A DNA stretch of 64,000 nt from Sphingomonas sp. So64.6b (GTDB lineage: Bacteria > Pseudomonadota > Alphaproteobacteria > Sphingomonadales > Sphingomonadaceae). The notes below the pieces were generated by a model that saw only the letters and a program-made list of their open reading frames with translations, did no database searches and was not told where the DNA came from. Of the stretch, positions 18,263-27,451 are shown piece after piece. The stretch's first letter is position 1. Each line of letters begins with the position of its first letter. Location: the NCBI RefSeq assembly GCF_014171475.1, contig NZ_CP048817.1:1612001-1676000 (forward strand). The letters run 5' to 3'. The translations under genes were made by a program, and so were the position numbers.

Positions 18263-19045
18263 ATGCAAACCTCGGACCTTGGGCTGCGTGCGGCAGTCGG
18301 CGTGCTGCTTATCGCCGTGGCCGCATTGGCGTTGTGGGCCGGCGGTATCGGTTTCTGGCTGCTCTGTGTCGTGCTGGCGCTGTTGATGATGGCGGAATGG
18401 GCCGATCTCGACGGGGTCGACCGCAAGACCCGTCGCACAGCGCAGTTCGCGCTGTCGATCCCATTGGCGCTGATGGCGCCGGCGTCGCTGATTATCGAGA
18501 TCCATAATTTCTTCACGCTCGGGCTGCTCGCCGGCGCGGCATTCTTCATCGTCATCGTGACAAAACGACCGACGTTGGCGGCAGGGGCGATCTATTGCGG
18601 GTTACCGGTGCTCGCGTTGCTGTTCATCCGCCGCCAGGATGAGGGCATCGTCTATACGCTCTGGGCGTTGGCGCTGGTCTGGGCATGTGACATCGGCGCC
18701 TATTTCGCTGGTCGCGCGATCGGCGGACCCAAGTTATGGCCTGCGATCAGCCCGAACAAGACCTGGGCAGGCCTGATCGGCGGCGTGGTACTGGCGAGCC
18801 TGTTCGCACTGTCGATGCATATTCTGTACGGGCTGCCGTGGCGCATGACGCTGGCGACGCCGGTCCTAGCGGTGCTGGCGCAAGGTGGCGATTTGTTTGA
18901 AAGCTGGTTGAAACGTCGCGCTGGGGTGAAGGATAGCGGCGACATCCTGCCCGGGCATGGCGGCGTGCTCGACCGGCTCGACGGACTTGTCCCGGTTGCA
19001 CCGCTTGCCGCGTTGCTTGTCATCCTGCCGCGGTTCTACACGTGA
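18263..19045 (+). CDS. cdsA: Phosphatidate cytidylyltransferase
   Basis: A 260-residue membrane enzyme making CDP-diacylglycerol, the common precursor of phospholipids, including the substrate of PssA. The family signature near the C terminus is intact: SWLKRRAGVKDSGDILPGHG followed by GVLDRLD. Several transmembrane segments precede it. ATG 18263 lies two bases beyond the uppS stop; an upstream TTG is possible but less likely. Its stop overlaps the GTG of dxr by three bases. Confidence 0.96.
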   Translation: MQTSDLGLRAAVGVLLIAVAALALWAGGIGFWLLCVVLALLMMAEWADLDGVDRKTRRTAQFALSIPLALMAPASLIIEIHNFFTLGLLAGAAFFIVIVTKRPTLAAGAIYCGLPVLALLFIRRQDEGIVYTLWALALVWACDIGAYFAGRAIGGPKLWPAISPNKTWAGLIGGVVLASLFALSMHILYGLPWRMTLATPVLAVLAQGGDLFESWLKRRAGVKDSGDILPGHGGVLDRLDGLVPVAPLAALLVILPRFYT

Positions 19046-20214
19046 AGACGATCACGATCCTTGGCGCCACCGGGTCGGTCGGGAGTTCGACACTTGACCT
19101 GGTCGAGCGGGAACCGGAACGATTTCAGGTCCTCGCGCTGACCGCAAATTGCGATGTCGAGAAGCTGGCCAAGGCGGCGATCCGCACCAACGCCCGCCGT
19201 GCGGTGGTAGCGGACGAAAGCTGCCTTGCGGCACTGCGCGACGCGCTTGCCGGAACCGGTATCGAAACAGCGGGCGGCGCCCGTGCGCTGCTGGAAACCG
19301 CGGCGATGGGCGCGGACTGGACGATGGCGGCGATCGTCGGCTGTGCCGGGCTAGAACCGGTCATGGCCGCGGTCGGGCAGGGCGGCACGGTGGTGCTCGC
19401 CAACAAGGAGCCGCTGGTATCGGCGGGTGATGTCGTCCTCGCCGCGGCCAAACGCCATGGCGCGACGCTGTTGCCGGCGGATTCCGAGCACAACGCGATT
19501 TTCCAGTGCTTCGATTTCGAACGGCCCGAAGCGATTCGCCGAATCATCCTGACCGCAAGCGGCGGCCCGTTCCGCGACTGGTCGATCGAACAGATGCGCG
19601 ACGTGACACCCGAACAGGCGGTGGCCCACCCCAATTGGTCGATGGGCGCAAAGATCTCGATCGACTCGGCGACCTTGATGAACAAGGGCCTCGAACTGAT
19701 CGAGGCGGCGCGGTTATTCCCCATCGCGCACGACCGGATTGAGATCATCCTGCACCGGCAGTCGGTGATTCATTCGCTGGTCGATTATGTCGATGGATCG
19801 GTGCTTGCACAGCTCGGCCCGCCCGACATGCGTACGCCGATCGCTCATTGCCTCGCCTGGCCTGACCGCATGGCGACGCCGATGGCGCCGCTCGATCTGG
19901 TGGCGATCGGTCGACTCGACTTCGAAGCACCTGACCCTGTGCGTTTTCCAGCGCTGCGGCTGGCGCGCGAGGCACTGGACGCGGGGGGTGCCAGGCCGGC
20001 AATTCTCAATGCCGCCAATGAGGTCGCCGTCGCGGCATTCCTTGACCGCCGTATCGGCTTCCTCGAAATTGCCGCAATCGTCGCCGATACGCTGGAGCGT
20101 TACGACCCGGCCGCTCCAGAGACGCTCGATGCTGTGTTGGCAATCGACGCTGAGGCCCGGAGGATCGCGGGTGCCAGAATAGCGGGTGGGCGTGTGAAGG
20201 ATTGCGTGATTTGA
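19042..20214 (+). CDS. dxr: 1-deoxy-D-xylulose 5-phosphate reductoisomerase
   Basis: A 390-residue NADPH enzyme making 2-C-methyl-D-erythritol 4-phosphate, the committed step of the MEP isoprenoid pathway. Motifs: ITILGATGSVGSSTLDLVE (NADPH site), ANKEPLVSAGDVV, LLPADSEHNAIFQ (metal site) and SIDSATLMNKGLE. The GTG start overlaps the cdsA stop (GTGA). A later pathway enzyme, IspDF, is encoded at 55331-56524 in this same window. Confidence 0.98.
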   Translation: MKTITILGATGSVGSSTLDLVEREPERFQVLALTANCDVEKLAKAAIRTNARRAVVADESCLAALRDALAGTGIETAGGARALLETAAMGADWTMAAIVGCAGLEPVMAAVGQGGTVVLANKEPLVSAGDVVLAAAKRHGATLLPADSEHNAIFQCFDFERPEAIRRIILTASGGPFRDWSIEQMRDVTPEQAVAHPNWSMGAKISIDSATLMNKGLELIEAARLFPIAHDRIEIILHRQSVIHSLVDYVDGSVLAQLGPPDMRTPIAHCLAWPDRMATPMAPLDLVAIGRLDFEAPDPVRFPALRLAREALDAGGARPAILNAANEVAVAAFLDRRIGFLEIAAIVADTLERYDPAAPETLDAVLAIDAEARRIAGARIAGGRVKDCVI

Positions 20215-21344
20215 TCCAGACCCCGGGCCTTTGGCTGTATATCCTGGCGTTTATGCTGGTGATCGGACCGCTCGTGTTCGTTCACGAGATGGGCCATTAT
20301 CTCGCCGGCCGCTGGTTCGGTGTGAAGGCCGATGCTTTTTCGATCGGGTTCGGCCGCGAGATATTCGGCGTGACCGACAAGCGTGGCACGCGGTGGAAAT
20401 TCGGCTGGCTGCCGCTCGGCGGCTATGTGAAGTTTGCCGGCGACATGAACCCGGCGAGCCAGCCCGACGCGGCCTGGCTGGCGTTGCCCGCGGCCGAGCG
20501 TGCGCAAACCTTCCAGGCCAAACCGGTCTGGCAGCGCGCGATCATCGTCGCGGCTGGGCCGGTGGTGAATTTCGTGCTCGCGGTCCTGATCCTGAGCGGA
20601 TTTGCGATGGCATATGGCGAAAACCGCACACCGCCGGTGATCGCGATGGTGGCGCCGGGCAGCGCGGCGGCCCATGCGGGCCTGGCGATCGGGGATCGCA
20701 TCACATCGCTCGGCGGTCGCGCCGTGGAAACCTTCAACGACATCAGGCAATATACCGTGCTGCGCCCGCAAGAGCGCGTCGCGATCGAATATCAGCGCAA
20801 CGGTGTCGCGCGGAGCGCCGAGATCACCATCGGTGCCGCCGTCGAACGCGATCGATTCGGTAATGAGTTCCGCAAAGGGCAGCTTGGCATAGCCGGCGGA
20901 AGCGGCGTCTATCAGCCGGTCGGCTTTCTCGAGGCGCCGGGTGTCGGTGTGCGCATGACCGGCGAAACCCTACGCAGCACGCTGGATGCTTTGGGACAGA
21001 TCATCAGTGGGCGGCGATCGGTCAGTGAGTTGGGTGGCCCGCTTCGCATCGCGAAGGTTTCCGGCGAACAGCTTTCGCTCGGGGTGCCGACGCTGATTTT
21101 GCTGATGGCATTTGTGTCGATTAACTTGGGGTTCATCAACCTCTTGCCAGTTCCTATGCTCGATGGCGGTCATTTGTTTTTCTATGCGATCGAAGCGGTC
21201 CGGCGGCGTCCCGTTAAACCGGAGGTCCAGGAATGGGCATTTCGTGGCGGATTGACGGCGTTGCTTGCGCTGATGATCCTCGTGACGTTCAATGATTTGG
21301 GCGCATTCGGGCTGTGGAAGAACCTGGCCGGGTTGATCGGTTGA
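20202..21344 (+). CDS. rseP: RIP zinc metalloprotease (site-2 protease)
   Basis: A 380-residue intramembrane protease that cuts anti-sigma factors or signal peptides. The zinc motif H28-E-M-G-H32 lies in the first membrane helix (FVHEMGHYLAGRWFGVKADA), a PDZ domain spans about 125-200, and the second zinc motif is NLLPVPMLDGGHLFFY near 305. There are four membrane segments in the usual order. The start is uncertain: TTG 20202 overlaps dxr by 13 bases, TTG 20211 by four. bamA follows, the order seen in many proteobacteria. Confidence 0.96.
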   Translation: MRDLIQTPGLWLYILAFMLVIGPLVFVHEMGHYLAGRWFGVKADAFSIGFGREIFGVTDKRGTRWKFGWLPLGGYVKFAGDMNPASQPDAAWLALPAAERAQTFQAKPVWQRAIIVAAGPVVNFVLAVLILSGFAMAYGENRTPPVIAMVAPGSAAAHAGLAIGDRITSLGGRAVETFNDIRQYTVLRPQERVAIEYQRNGVARSAEITIGAAVERDRFGNEFRKGQLGIAGGSGVYQPVGFLEAPGVGVRMTGETLRSTLDALGQIISGRRSVSELGGPLRIAKVSGEQLSLGVPTLILLMAFVSINLGFINLLPVPMLDGGHLFFYAIEAVRRRPVKPEVQEWAFRGGLTALLALMILVTFNDLGAFGLWKNLAGLIG

Positions 21345-21408
21345 CGCGGTTGAGGCAGGGCAGGCGAATTAAAGCGGCCCGTGTAATTTTCTCCGGTTGG
21401 GGTGGACA

Positions 21409-24129
21409 GTGACAGCGATCAAGGTTTCGAAATTCGGCGTTCGCGCCACGACAGCGTTGCTTGCGGGCACGATGCTGTCTGGGCTGCCGATTGCGGCCAA
21501 TGCGCAGGCCGCGCCGCAGACACCAGCGCCTCAGGCCGCCGCACCTCAACCAGCCGCACCCCAGGCGCCGGCCCCGGTCGTCGCTCCGGTGACACGCACG
21601 ATCAAGTCGCTGCGCGTCGAAGGTTCGCAGCGCATCGAGCCCGACACCGTGCTGTCCTACACCAAGCTGCGCGTCGGCCAGCCCTATACAAATGAGACGC
21701 TCGATCAGGGTTTGCGTGATCTGCTGGCGAGCGATTTCTTTGCTGATGTATCGATCGCGGGTGTTGAAAGTGGCGACATCGTCATTCGCATCCGCGAGAA
21801 TCCGGTGATCAACCGTATCGTGCTGGAGGGCAATAAGCGCCTCAAGTCGGACAAGATCACCAAGGAAATCAAGCTCGCACCGCGTCAGATCTTCACGCGC
21901 ACCGCGGTCCGTCAGGACATTGCGCGGATCGTCGAGCTGTATCGCCGCCAGGGCCGGTTCGGCGCGTCGATCGAGCCAAAGATGGTCATGCTCGACCAGA
22001 ATCGCGTCGATGTGGTGTTCGAGATCAGCGAAGGACCGAAATCCAAGGTCCGTCAGATCAACATCATCGGCAACGAGGTGTTCGACGACGACAAGCTGCG
22101 CGAACAGATGGCGACCAAGCAAGCGCGCCTGTTCCGGCTGCTCAGCTCGAACACGAGCTACGACCAGGATCGCATGGCGTATGACCAGCAGAAGATGCGC
22201 CAATTCTACCTGACCGAAGGTTATGCCGACTTCAAGGTGACCTCGGCGGTCGCCGAACTGACCCCGGACAAGTCCGATTTCATCATCACCTATGTGGTCG
22301 AAGAAGGGCCGCGCTACAAATTCGGCGATGTCAGCGTCGACAGCTCGATCCGCGATTTCAACAATGACGCACTGGCCAAGAGCCTGGCGATCAAGAAGGG
22401 CGACTGGTACAACGCGAAGCTGGTCGAGAATTCGGTCGACAGCCTGAGCGAGGCGGCCGGCCTTTACGGCTATGCCTTTACCGAGGTGAATCCGGAATTC
22501 CAGCGCGACCGTGAAAACCTCACCATGTCGCTGAATTTCAATATCGCCGAAGCCAAGCGCTCCTATGTCGAGCGAGTCGACATCAACGGCAACACCAACA
22601 CCCAGGACAAGGTGGTCCGCCGCGAGATCCGCCTGTCAGAAGGCGATGCGTTCAACAGTTTCCAGGTCAAGCGTTCGCAGGACCGGATCAATTCGCTCGG
22701 CTTCTTCCAAGACAAGTTCGAGATCAAGCAGACCCCCGGATCGGCACCAGACCGCGTCGTCCTGACCGCCGATGTCGAGGAAAAATCGACCGGCGAGTTG
22801 CAGCTGTCGGCCGGTTTCTCGAGCCTCGAAAGCTTCATCGTCCAGGCATCGATCCGCCAGCGCAATTTCCGCGGCAAGGGTCAGGAGCTGCGCGCGAGCG
22901 TCAATTATTCGAGCTATTCCAAGTCGGTCGAACTCGGTTTCACCGAGCCCTATCTGTTCGACAAGAATATCGCGATCGGCGGCGATATCTTCCGCCGCGA
23001 TTATAATTCGTTCAACTATGTCGGCGACCAACGCCAGACGACCTACACCCAGGTATCGACCGGCTTCCAGATCCGTGCGGGCATCCCGCTCACCGAATAT
23101 TGGTCGCTCTCGGCGCGTTACGGTCTTTCTTTCGACAAGGTCGGCCTGGACAGCCAGTATTTTACCAACGGCACCTGCGACCCGGTAAAGGCCGGACGAT
23201 ATCTGTGCGACGCGATTGGCAATCGCGCGACGTCATCGGTTGGTTACTCACTGATCTTCGACAGCCTTAACAGCCGGTTGCGGCCGAGCGCGGGCCAGCG
23301 CCTTGTGTTCAGCCAGGATTTTGCCGGTCTGGGCGGCGATGTCCGTTATGTCCGGACGCGGTTCGATGCCGATAAATATTGGGGCATCGGTGGCGGCTTC
23401 ATTCTGTCTGCCAGCCTGGAGGGCGGCTATATCCACTCGCTTGAGGGCAGCAAGGGCCCAGGCATCGACAAGGTGCGCATCACCGATCGCTTCTATCTCG
23501 GCGAACCGGAGTTTCGCGGCTTCGACATTCGCGGCGTCGGGCCGCGTGTCCAGCGGACCAATTATATAATCGATGCAAGCGGCAATCAGGTCCTAGATAC
23601 CAACAAGGACAATATCATCGACGATGCGCTCGGCGGTCGAGCTTATTATTCCGGGCGCCTCGAACTTGAAATCCCGCTCAGTGCAGGCGCGCGCGAACTC
23701 GGTTTGCGACCATCTATCTATCTGCAAACCGGCGCGCTGTTCGGCATTACCAAGCCGCTGGATACGATTACGTTCCCCACCGAGAACGGCAAATTGGTAT
23801 CGCCGTACCTCACGAATGATGCCGGTCAACGACTTTACGGCATTACCCAAGCCGATGGTGGCACGATCGTTACGACCTGCGCAGTCGGTATTCCAGATGC
23901 TTCGGGCGTCTGTAATGGCGGCACTGCAAACACTGTTCTCCACACCGGGGTACAGCCTTTCAGGGAGGAATTCGTAGGCAATTCGGCCAAGCCGCGCCTG
24001 TCGGTCGGTGCCGGCGTTAACTGGACTTCACCGTTCGGCCCGCTGCGCATCGACGTTGCTTACGCCCTGCTCAAGGACAAGGGCGACGATACGAAACTCA
24101 TCACTTTCAACGTAGGGACAGCTTTCTGA
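21409..24129 (+). CDS. bamA: Outer membrane protein assembly factor BamA
   Basis: A 906-residue Omp85 protein that inserts beta-barrel proteins into the outer membrane. A signal peptide ends near AANAQA and is followed by an Ala/Pro/Gln-rich linker. Five POTRA domains span about 65-420, and a 16-strand barrel fills the rest, with the lid-lock RGF motif in GEPEFRGFDIRGVG and a terminal aromatic residue (GTAF). A TTG at 21397 is in frame; GTG 21409 gives the better signal peptide. Its stop overlaps the start of the skp-like gene. Confidence 0.97.
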   Translation: MTAIKVSKFGVRATTALLAGTMLSGLPIAANAQAAPQTPAPQAAAPQPAAPQAPAPVVAPVTRTIKSLRVEGSQRIEPDTVLSYTKLRVGQPYTNETLDQGLRDLLASDFFADVSIAGVESGDIVIRIRENPVINRIVLEGNKRLKSDKITKEIKLAPRQIFTRTAVRQDIARIVELYRRQGRFGASIEPKMVMLDQNRVDVVFEISEGPKSKVRQINIIGNEVFDDDKLREQMATKQARLFRLLSSNTSYDQDRMAYDQQKMRQFYLTEGYADFKVTSAVAELTPDKSDFIITYVVEEGPRYKFGDVSVDSSIRDFNNDALAKSLAIKKGDWYNAKLVENSVDSLSEAAGLYGYAFTEVNPEFQRDRENLTMSLNFNIAEAKRSYVERVDINGNTNTQDKVVRREIRLSEGDAFNSFQVKRSQDRINSLGFFQDKFEIKQTPGSAPDRVVLTADVEEKSTGELQLSAGFSSLESFIVQASIRQRNFRGKGQELRASVNYSSYSKSVELGFTEPYLFDKNIAIGGDIFRRDYNSFNYVGDQRQTTYTQVSTGFQIRAGIPLTEYWSLSARYGLSFDKVGLDSQYFTNGTCDPVKAGRYLCDAIGNRATSSVGYSLIFDSLNSRLRPSAGQRLVFSQDFAGLGGDVRYVRTRFDADKYWGIGGGFILSASLEGGYIHSLEGSKGPGIDKVRITDRFYLGEPEFRGFDIRGVGPRVQRTNYIIDASGNQVLDTNKDNIIDDALGGRAYYSGRLELEIPLSAGARELGLRPSIYLQTGALFGITKPLDTITFPTENGKLVSPYLTNDAGQRLYGITQADGGTIVTTCAVGIPDASGVCNGGTANTVLHTGVQPFREEFVGNSAKPRLSVGAGVNWTSPFGPLRIDVAYALLKDKGDDTKLITFNVGTAF

Positions 24130-24866
24130 TGAATACGTACAAGAAGTTTTTGCTGGCTAGCGCGATGATCGCGTCGCCGCTCATCGCCGCAAGTTCGGCG
24201 CAGGCACAGGTTTCCGGCATTGCCGTCGCCGATCCTGAAGGGGCCATCCTCGGCGCCAAATCGCTTGAGGCCGCCAATGCGACGATCGCCACGACGTACA
24301 AGGCTCAGCTCGATCAGGTACGGACCCGGCAGCAGGCGCTTCAAACCGAGCTGACGGCGCTCGCCGCGCCGCTCGACACGAACAAGGACAAGCAGGTTTC
24401 CGAACAGGAACTCGCCGCTGCCGAAGCCGCGAAGAATCCGATCCTGCAGAAGATCAAGACCGCACAGACCAATGGCCAGCAGGAAGTCTCGCGGCTGAAC
24501 GCGCCCGCACTCCGTGCGCAAGCCTATGTGATCGAACAGATCACCCAGAAATATAACCCGGCGCTGGAAACGGTCGTCGCGGCGAAGAAGATCAGCCTGG
24601 TGCTCTCGGCCAACAGCGCCCAGTTCGCTCAGCCGGCTGTCGACATCACCGACGCGATCCGCGCGGAAATCGATCGCGTGCTGCCGACCGCGAACATCAC
24701 GCCGCCGGCCAACTGGCAGCCTGGCCAGCAGACCGTCCAGCTGCTGCAGCAGTATCAACAGGCGGTCTATGCGCAGGCAGTGCGTCAGGCACAGTCGCAA
24801 GGAGCGGCGCCTGCTGCCCCCGGTGCGACCACGCCCCCAGCAAAGCCGCAACCGCAGGGCCGGTGA
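24129..24866 (+). CDS. skp: OmpH/Skp-family periplasmic chaperone
   Basis: A 245-residue exported protein (signal peptide 1-26, ending SAQAQ) that should hold unfolded outer-membrane proteins for BamA. After [13 protein letters not shown] comes a long helical coiled region (about 45-150), then a Pro/Gln-rich tail of about 50 residues not present in enteric Skp. Within the helical arm, residues 83-94 ([12 protein letters not shown]) match an EF-hand calcium loop pattern. The ATG overlaps the bamA stop (TGATG). The position between bamA and fabZ supports the call. Confidence 0.9.
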   Translation: MNTYKKFLLASAMIASPLIAASSAQAQVSGIAVADPEGAILGAKSLEAANATIATTYKAQLDQVRTRQQALQTELTALAAPLDTNKDKQVSEQELAAAEAAKNPILQKIKTAQTNGQQEVSRLNAPALRAQAYVIEQITQKYNPALETVVAAKKISLVLSANSAQFAQPAVDITDAIRAEIDRVLPTANITPPANWQPGQQTVQLLQQYQQAVYAQAVRQAQSQGAAPAAPGATTPPAKPQPQGR

Positions 24867-25354
24867 GCGACATGAGTGAAACGGGGGCGCCCGGCCCAGT
24901 TGATATCGGCCCGCTCGATATCGGACGGGTCATGGCGGCGCTTCCGCACCGTTATCCGATGCTGCTGGTCGACCGTGTCGAGGAATTGATCCTCGACCGG
25001 TCGATCGCGGCAATCAAGGCGGTGACGATCAACGAGGGGTTTTTCCAGGGGCACTTCCCTGGCCGTCCGATCATGCCCGGCGTTCTGATCGTCGAGGCGA
25101 TGGCGCAGGCGGCCGGTATCCTCGCGGTTGAATCGTTCGGCCTCGCCGGTTCGGGCAAGCTCGTTTATTTCATGGCGATCGACGGTGCGAAGTTCAGGAA
25201 GCCGGTCGAACCTGGCGTTCTGCTGCGGCTCGAAGTGGAATTCGTGCAGAAGCGATCGAGCGTATGCAAATTCGCCGGCCGCGCGACGATCGACGGACAA
25301 TTGGCGGCCGAGGCCAATTTCACCGCGATGATCGCGGATCCGCCCAAGGCCTAA
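24863..25354 (+). CDS. fabZ: (3R)-hydroxyacyl-ACP dehydratase FabZ
   Basis: A 163-residue hotdog-fold dehydratase of fatty-acid elongation. The catalytic pair H64 ([11 protein letters not shown]) and E78 (LIVEAMAQA) and the [13 protein letters not shown] segment are canonical. The GTG at 24863 overlaps the skp stop; ATG 24872 is an equally possible start. In enteric bacteria lpxD precedes and lpxA and lpxB follow this gene; none is present here. Confidence 0.97.
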   Translation: MSDMSETGAPGPVDIGPLDIGRVMAALPHRYPMLLVDRVEELILDRSIAAIKAVTINEGFFQGHFPGRPIMPGVLIVEAMAQAAGILAVESFGLAGSGKLVYFMAIDGAKFRKPVEPGVLLRLEVEFVQKRSSVCKFAGRATIDGQLAAEANFTAMIADPPKA

Positions 25355-25418
25355 AAGTCTGTTTGACTACCGGCTCTTGCCGTATCGTGGCGCCTCGTGT
25401 AGGCCCCGCGCCTTCGCT

Positions 25419-25442
25419 GCTGGTCGGAAACCAGCGGTTTTT
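25419..25442 (+). terminator. Rho-independent terminator after fabZ
   Basis: Stem GCTGGT (25419-25424) with ACCAGC (25430-25435), a five-base loop, then GG and TTTTT. It closes the long envelope operon. It ends only a few bases before the rpmE ribosome site (GGAGA), so it could also work as a leader structure for rpmE. Confidence 0.65.
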
Positions 25443-25456
25443 CCCGGAGATTTGAC

Positions 25457-25684
25457 GTGAAGAAAGATATCCATCCCGATTATCACACCATCAAGGTGCA
25501 GATGACCGATGGCACCGTGTACGAAACCCGCTCCACCTGGGGCAAGGAAGGCGACACGATGACGCTCGAAATCGATCCGCTGGCGCATCCGGCATGGACC
25601 GGCGGCCGTGGCACGATGCTTGACACCGGCGGCCAGGTCGCACGCTTCAACAAGCGTTTCGGCGGTCTGACTCTCAAGAAATAA
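25457..25684 (+). CDS. rpmE: 50S ribosomal protein L31 (zinc-free form)
   Basis: A 75-residue L31. Family features: [11 protein letters not shown] at the start, [12 protein letters not shown], and the HPAWTGG and RFNKRFGG segments. It has no cysteine at all, so it is the C-minus type that cannot hold zinc. Such forms avoid zinc demand. The start is GTG at 25457 behind a GGAGA site. A terminator-like hairpin lies directly upstream and another follows the gene. Confidence 0.95.
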   Translation: MKKDIHPDYHTIKVQMTDGTVYETRSTWGKEGDTMTLEIDPLAHPAWTGGRGTMLDTGGQVARFNKRFGGLTLKK

Positions 25685-25693
25685 CGGCTGCCG

Positions 25694-25714
25694 CGCGCCG
25701 TCGTTAACGGCGCG
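25694..25714 (+). terminator. Hairpin after rpmE
   Basis: CGCGCCGT (25694-25701) pairs with ACGGCGCG (25707-25714) over a five-base loop, followed by TTAG. It is a strong stem with a very short T stretch, a plausible terminator. Confidence 0.5.
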
Positions 25715-25766
25715 TTAGCCAAGCGGGCATAGGCTCTCCCTTCATCGCTCACGCGAAAGGGGAGCC

Positions 25767-26090
25767 ATGTTCGCCGCCGAATACGAACCCGCAGTGACCA
25801 GCAACGGACGCCGGCGAGCCCCGCGCGCGCCGGTGTCGCTCGACGCGCGGATCGGGCGGGGCGGGCTCGACCGCACCTTGTGCAAGGTGGCGGATCTGTC
25901 GATTCATGGCGCCCGTATCCACAGCTATTCAGGACTGCGCAGGGGCGCGGTCATCTGGTTGACTCTGCCGCTGCTTGGCCAGGTTGCCGCCACGGTGATG
26001 TGGGCCGATGACTTCGAGGCCGGCTGCCAATTTCATCACGCACTCGACGATGCGGCTTTTGAGACACTGACCGCGCTCAGTGCGAACTAG
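25767..26090 (+). CDS. PilZ-domain protein
   Basis: A 107-residue protein that is one PilZ domain. The cyclic-di-GMP binding motifs are both visible: an RxxxR arginine cluster at residues 15-20 (RRRAPR) and DLSIHGARI, the D/N-x-S-x-x-G motif. The C-terminal strand ATVMWADDFEAGCQFHH is typical of stand-alone PilZ proteins of alphaproteobacteria. It likely binds cyclic-di-GMP and affects motility or surface traits through a partner. A good site AAGGGGAG precedes the ATG. Confidence 0.9.
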   Translation: MFAAEYEPAVTSNGRRRAPRAPVSLDARIGRGGLDRTLCKVADLSIHGARIHSYSGLRRGAVIWLTLPLLGQVAATVMWADDFEAGCQFHHALDDAAFETLTALSAN

Positions 26091-26185
26091 GTTGAGATTG
26101 GGGTAATGCGCGATTATGCCAGCCACGCCGGTGTAAGGCCAATTTTCCCCAGTGACATGACTTGGTGGCGGACTGGAACGCGGCG

Positions 26186-26386
26186 ATGAACCTGCTGTGC
26201 ATGATCCTGAAACATCAGCGCGACGCCAGCCGCGTCTGGGACGATGGCCATAATTATCGCGCGCCATGCCGCCGTTGCGGTTTCCCGTTGATCAAGGTGA
26301 CGTTCGGCGATTGGCGCGCATTCGATGCGACCCGTGATTACGAGGCCGACGGCGCACCGCGCAAGTCACGACCGCTCAGTAGATAA
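26186..26386 (+). CDS. Small zinc-ribbon-like protein (DUF1660-like)
   Basis: A 66-residue protein. The layout MNLLCMILKHQRD near the start and CRRCGFPLIK in the middle (a Cys, a His and a C-x-x-C) is like the short phage and bacterial proteins grouped as DUF1660, which probably bind a metal. The frame reaches 26162, but the conserved part starts at ATG 26186. The ribosome site is weak. Function unknown. Confidence 0.55.
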   Translation: MNLLCMILKHQRDASRVWDDGHNYRAPCRRCGFPLIKVTFGDWRAFDATRDYEADGAPRKSRPLSR

Positions 26387-26651
26387 AGATCTGGCAGGCC
26401 ACGCCTGTTGCCCACTCGGCCACGCTTCTTGGAGATAAGGGCGGTCGTACTGCGTTTCTGGTGCACTTTCGACGGTCAGAGAACTTGGCGCAATCCCGGA
26501 AGCCCCGTAGCGGCCGATGCCGTTAGCCGACCAGTCATCAAATCGTGCAGGATCACGACTTTTCTGGCAACCTGTCTGCGATCAGGAACGTATCCCGAAC
26601 CACAGGCTTGTTTGACTGACCTGATGACGCTCGGTGACAGGAGAAATAATA
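26387..26651. other. Intergenic stretch without recognised content
   Basis: About 265 bases between the zinc-ribbon-like gene and the AT-rich gene pair. I see no coding frame with plausible composition, no strong hairpin and no clear promoter, apart from the AGGAG ribosome site at its right end. Confidence 0.5.
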
Positions 26652-26873
26652 ATGCAAAAAGACATGAAAAATAGAATCGCCGGAGCCGTTTTCGTTGTGA
26701 TCTCGATCGGAATATATGGATACGCATCCACATTTCTGAAAATGGGGCATGCCTTGTTAATCGCTGCTTTGCCGGCAGTGCCAACTATCTTAATTGCGAC
26801 CTATTTCCTAAAGAAAGCTCAAAAAAATGAAGCACGAAGCGCCGCCGATGCGCCGTCCAACCTAAAATCTTAG
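26652..26873 (+). CDS. Small two-pass membrane protein, unknown, AT-rich
   Basis: A 73-residue protein with two hydrophobic segments (about 10-25 and 33-54) joined by a short turn, and a charged lysine-rich C terminus. The frame starts earlier at 26634, but ATG 26652 has an ideal AGGAG eight bases upstream. Codon use is clearly more AT-rich than in the neighbours (many AAA, ATA, TTA codons), which suggests foreign origin. It is followed eight bases later by another small membrane protein. No family recognised. Confidence 0.6.
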   Translation: MQKDMKNRIAGAVFVVISIGIYGYASTFLKMGHALLIAALPAVPTILIATYFLKKAQKNEARSAADAPSNLKS

Positions 26874-26881
26874 TCTACGAC

Positions 26882-27112
26882 ATGAGCAAATGTTTACGGA
26901 TTTTCGTCGTACTTGCGCTTGGATGCCTAGGCTCATTCCTGCTCTATATCGCATCATGGATATTGTATTTTAGCAATTACAGTGAAACGGACGTATCCGA
27001 TCGAGGTTATCGTGACACCGTATGGGTTATTTACATCGCGACCGTTCTTTGGGTGAGCTTTATTGGTCGCTGGCTGTTCAAGATCTATCGCACAAAGGGC
27101 AATGGACCTTAA
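26882..27112 (+). CDS. Small two-pass membrane protein, unknown
   Basis: A 76-residue protein with hydrophobic segments at about 6-28 and 47-67 and a short polar loop between them. Composition is again more AT-rich than the surroundings. It follows the previous small membrane gene by eight bases, so both are probably one transcript. It ends 84 bases from the 3' end of tRNA-Ser. No family recognised; a two-gene membrane module acquired together is possible. Confidence 0.5.
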   Translation: MSKCLRIFVVLALGCLGSFLLYIASWILYFSNYSETDVSDRGYRDTVWVIYIATVLWVSFIGRWLFKIYRTKGNGP

Positions 27113-27196
27113 AACAAGACAAGGACTGCCGCGCCCCTTCGACAAACGCGGGCATTGCCATTTCGGCGTGTGAGTCGAAATGGCGACCTTCGGCAT

Positions 27197-27286
<90 letters not shown>

Positions 27287-27451
27287 GCTCGCGCTTGCGC
27301 TTAATGTGCGGAGCGGCCGATGTGCAAGCGTCCAGTTTGCCTTCCACGTGACGGATCATGCGCGCTGCCGTGCGGTACATGCGACCGTCGGGGGTTTGTG
27401 TCGCCGTCGCGCTGTGGCAAAGTCCGTCCGATGCGGAGGACGGCAATCAAG

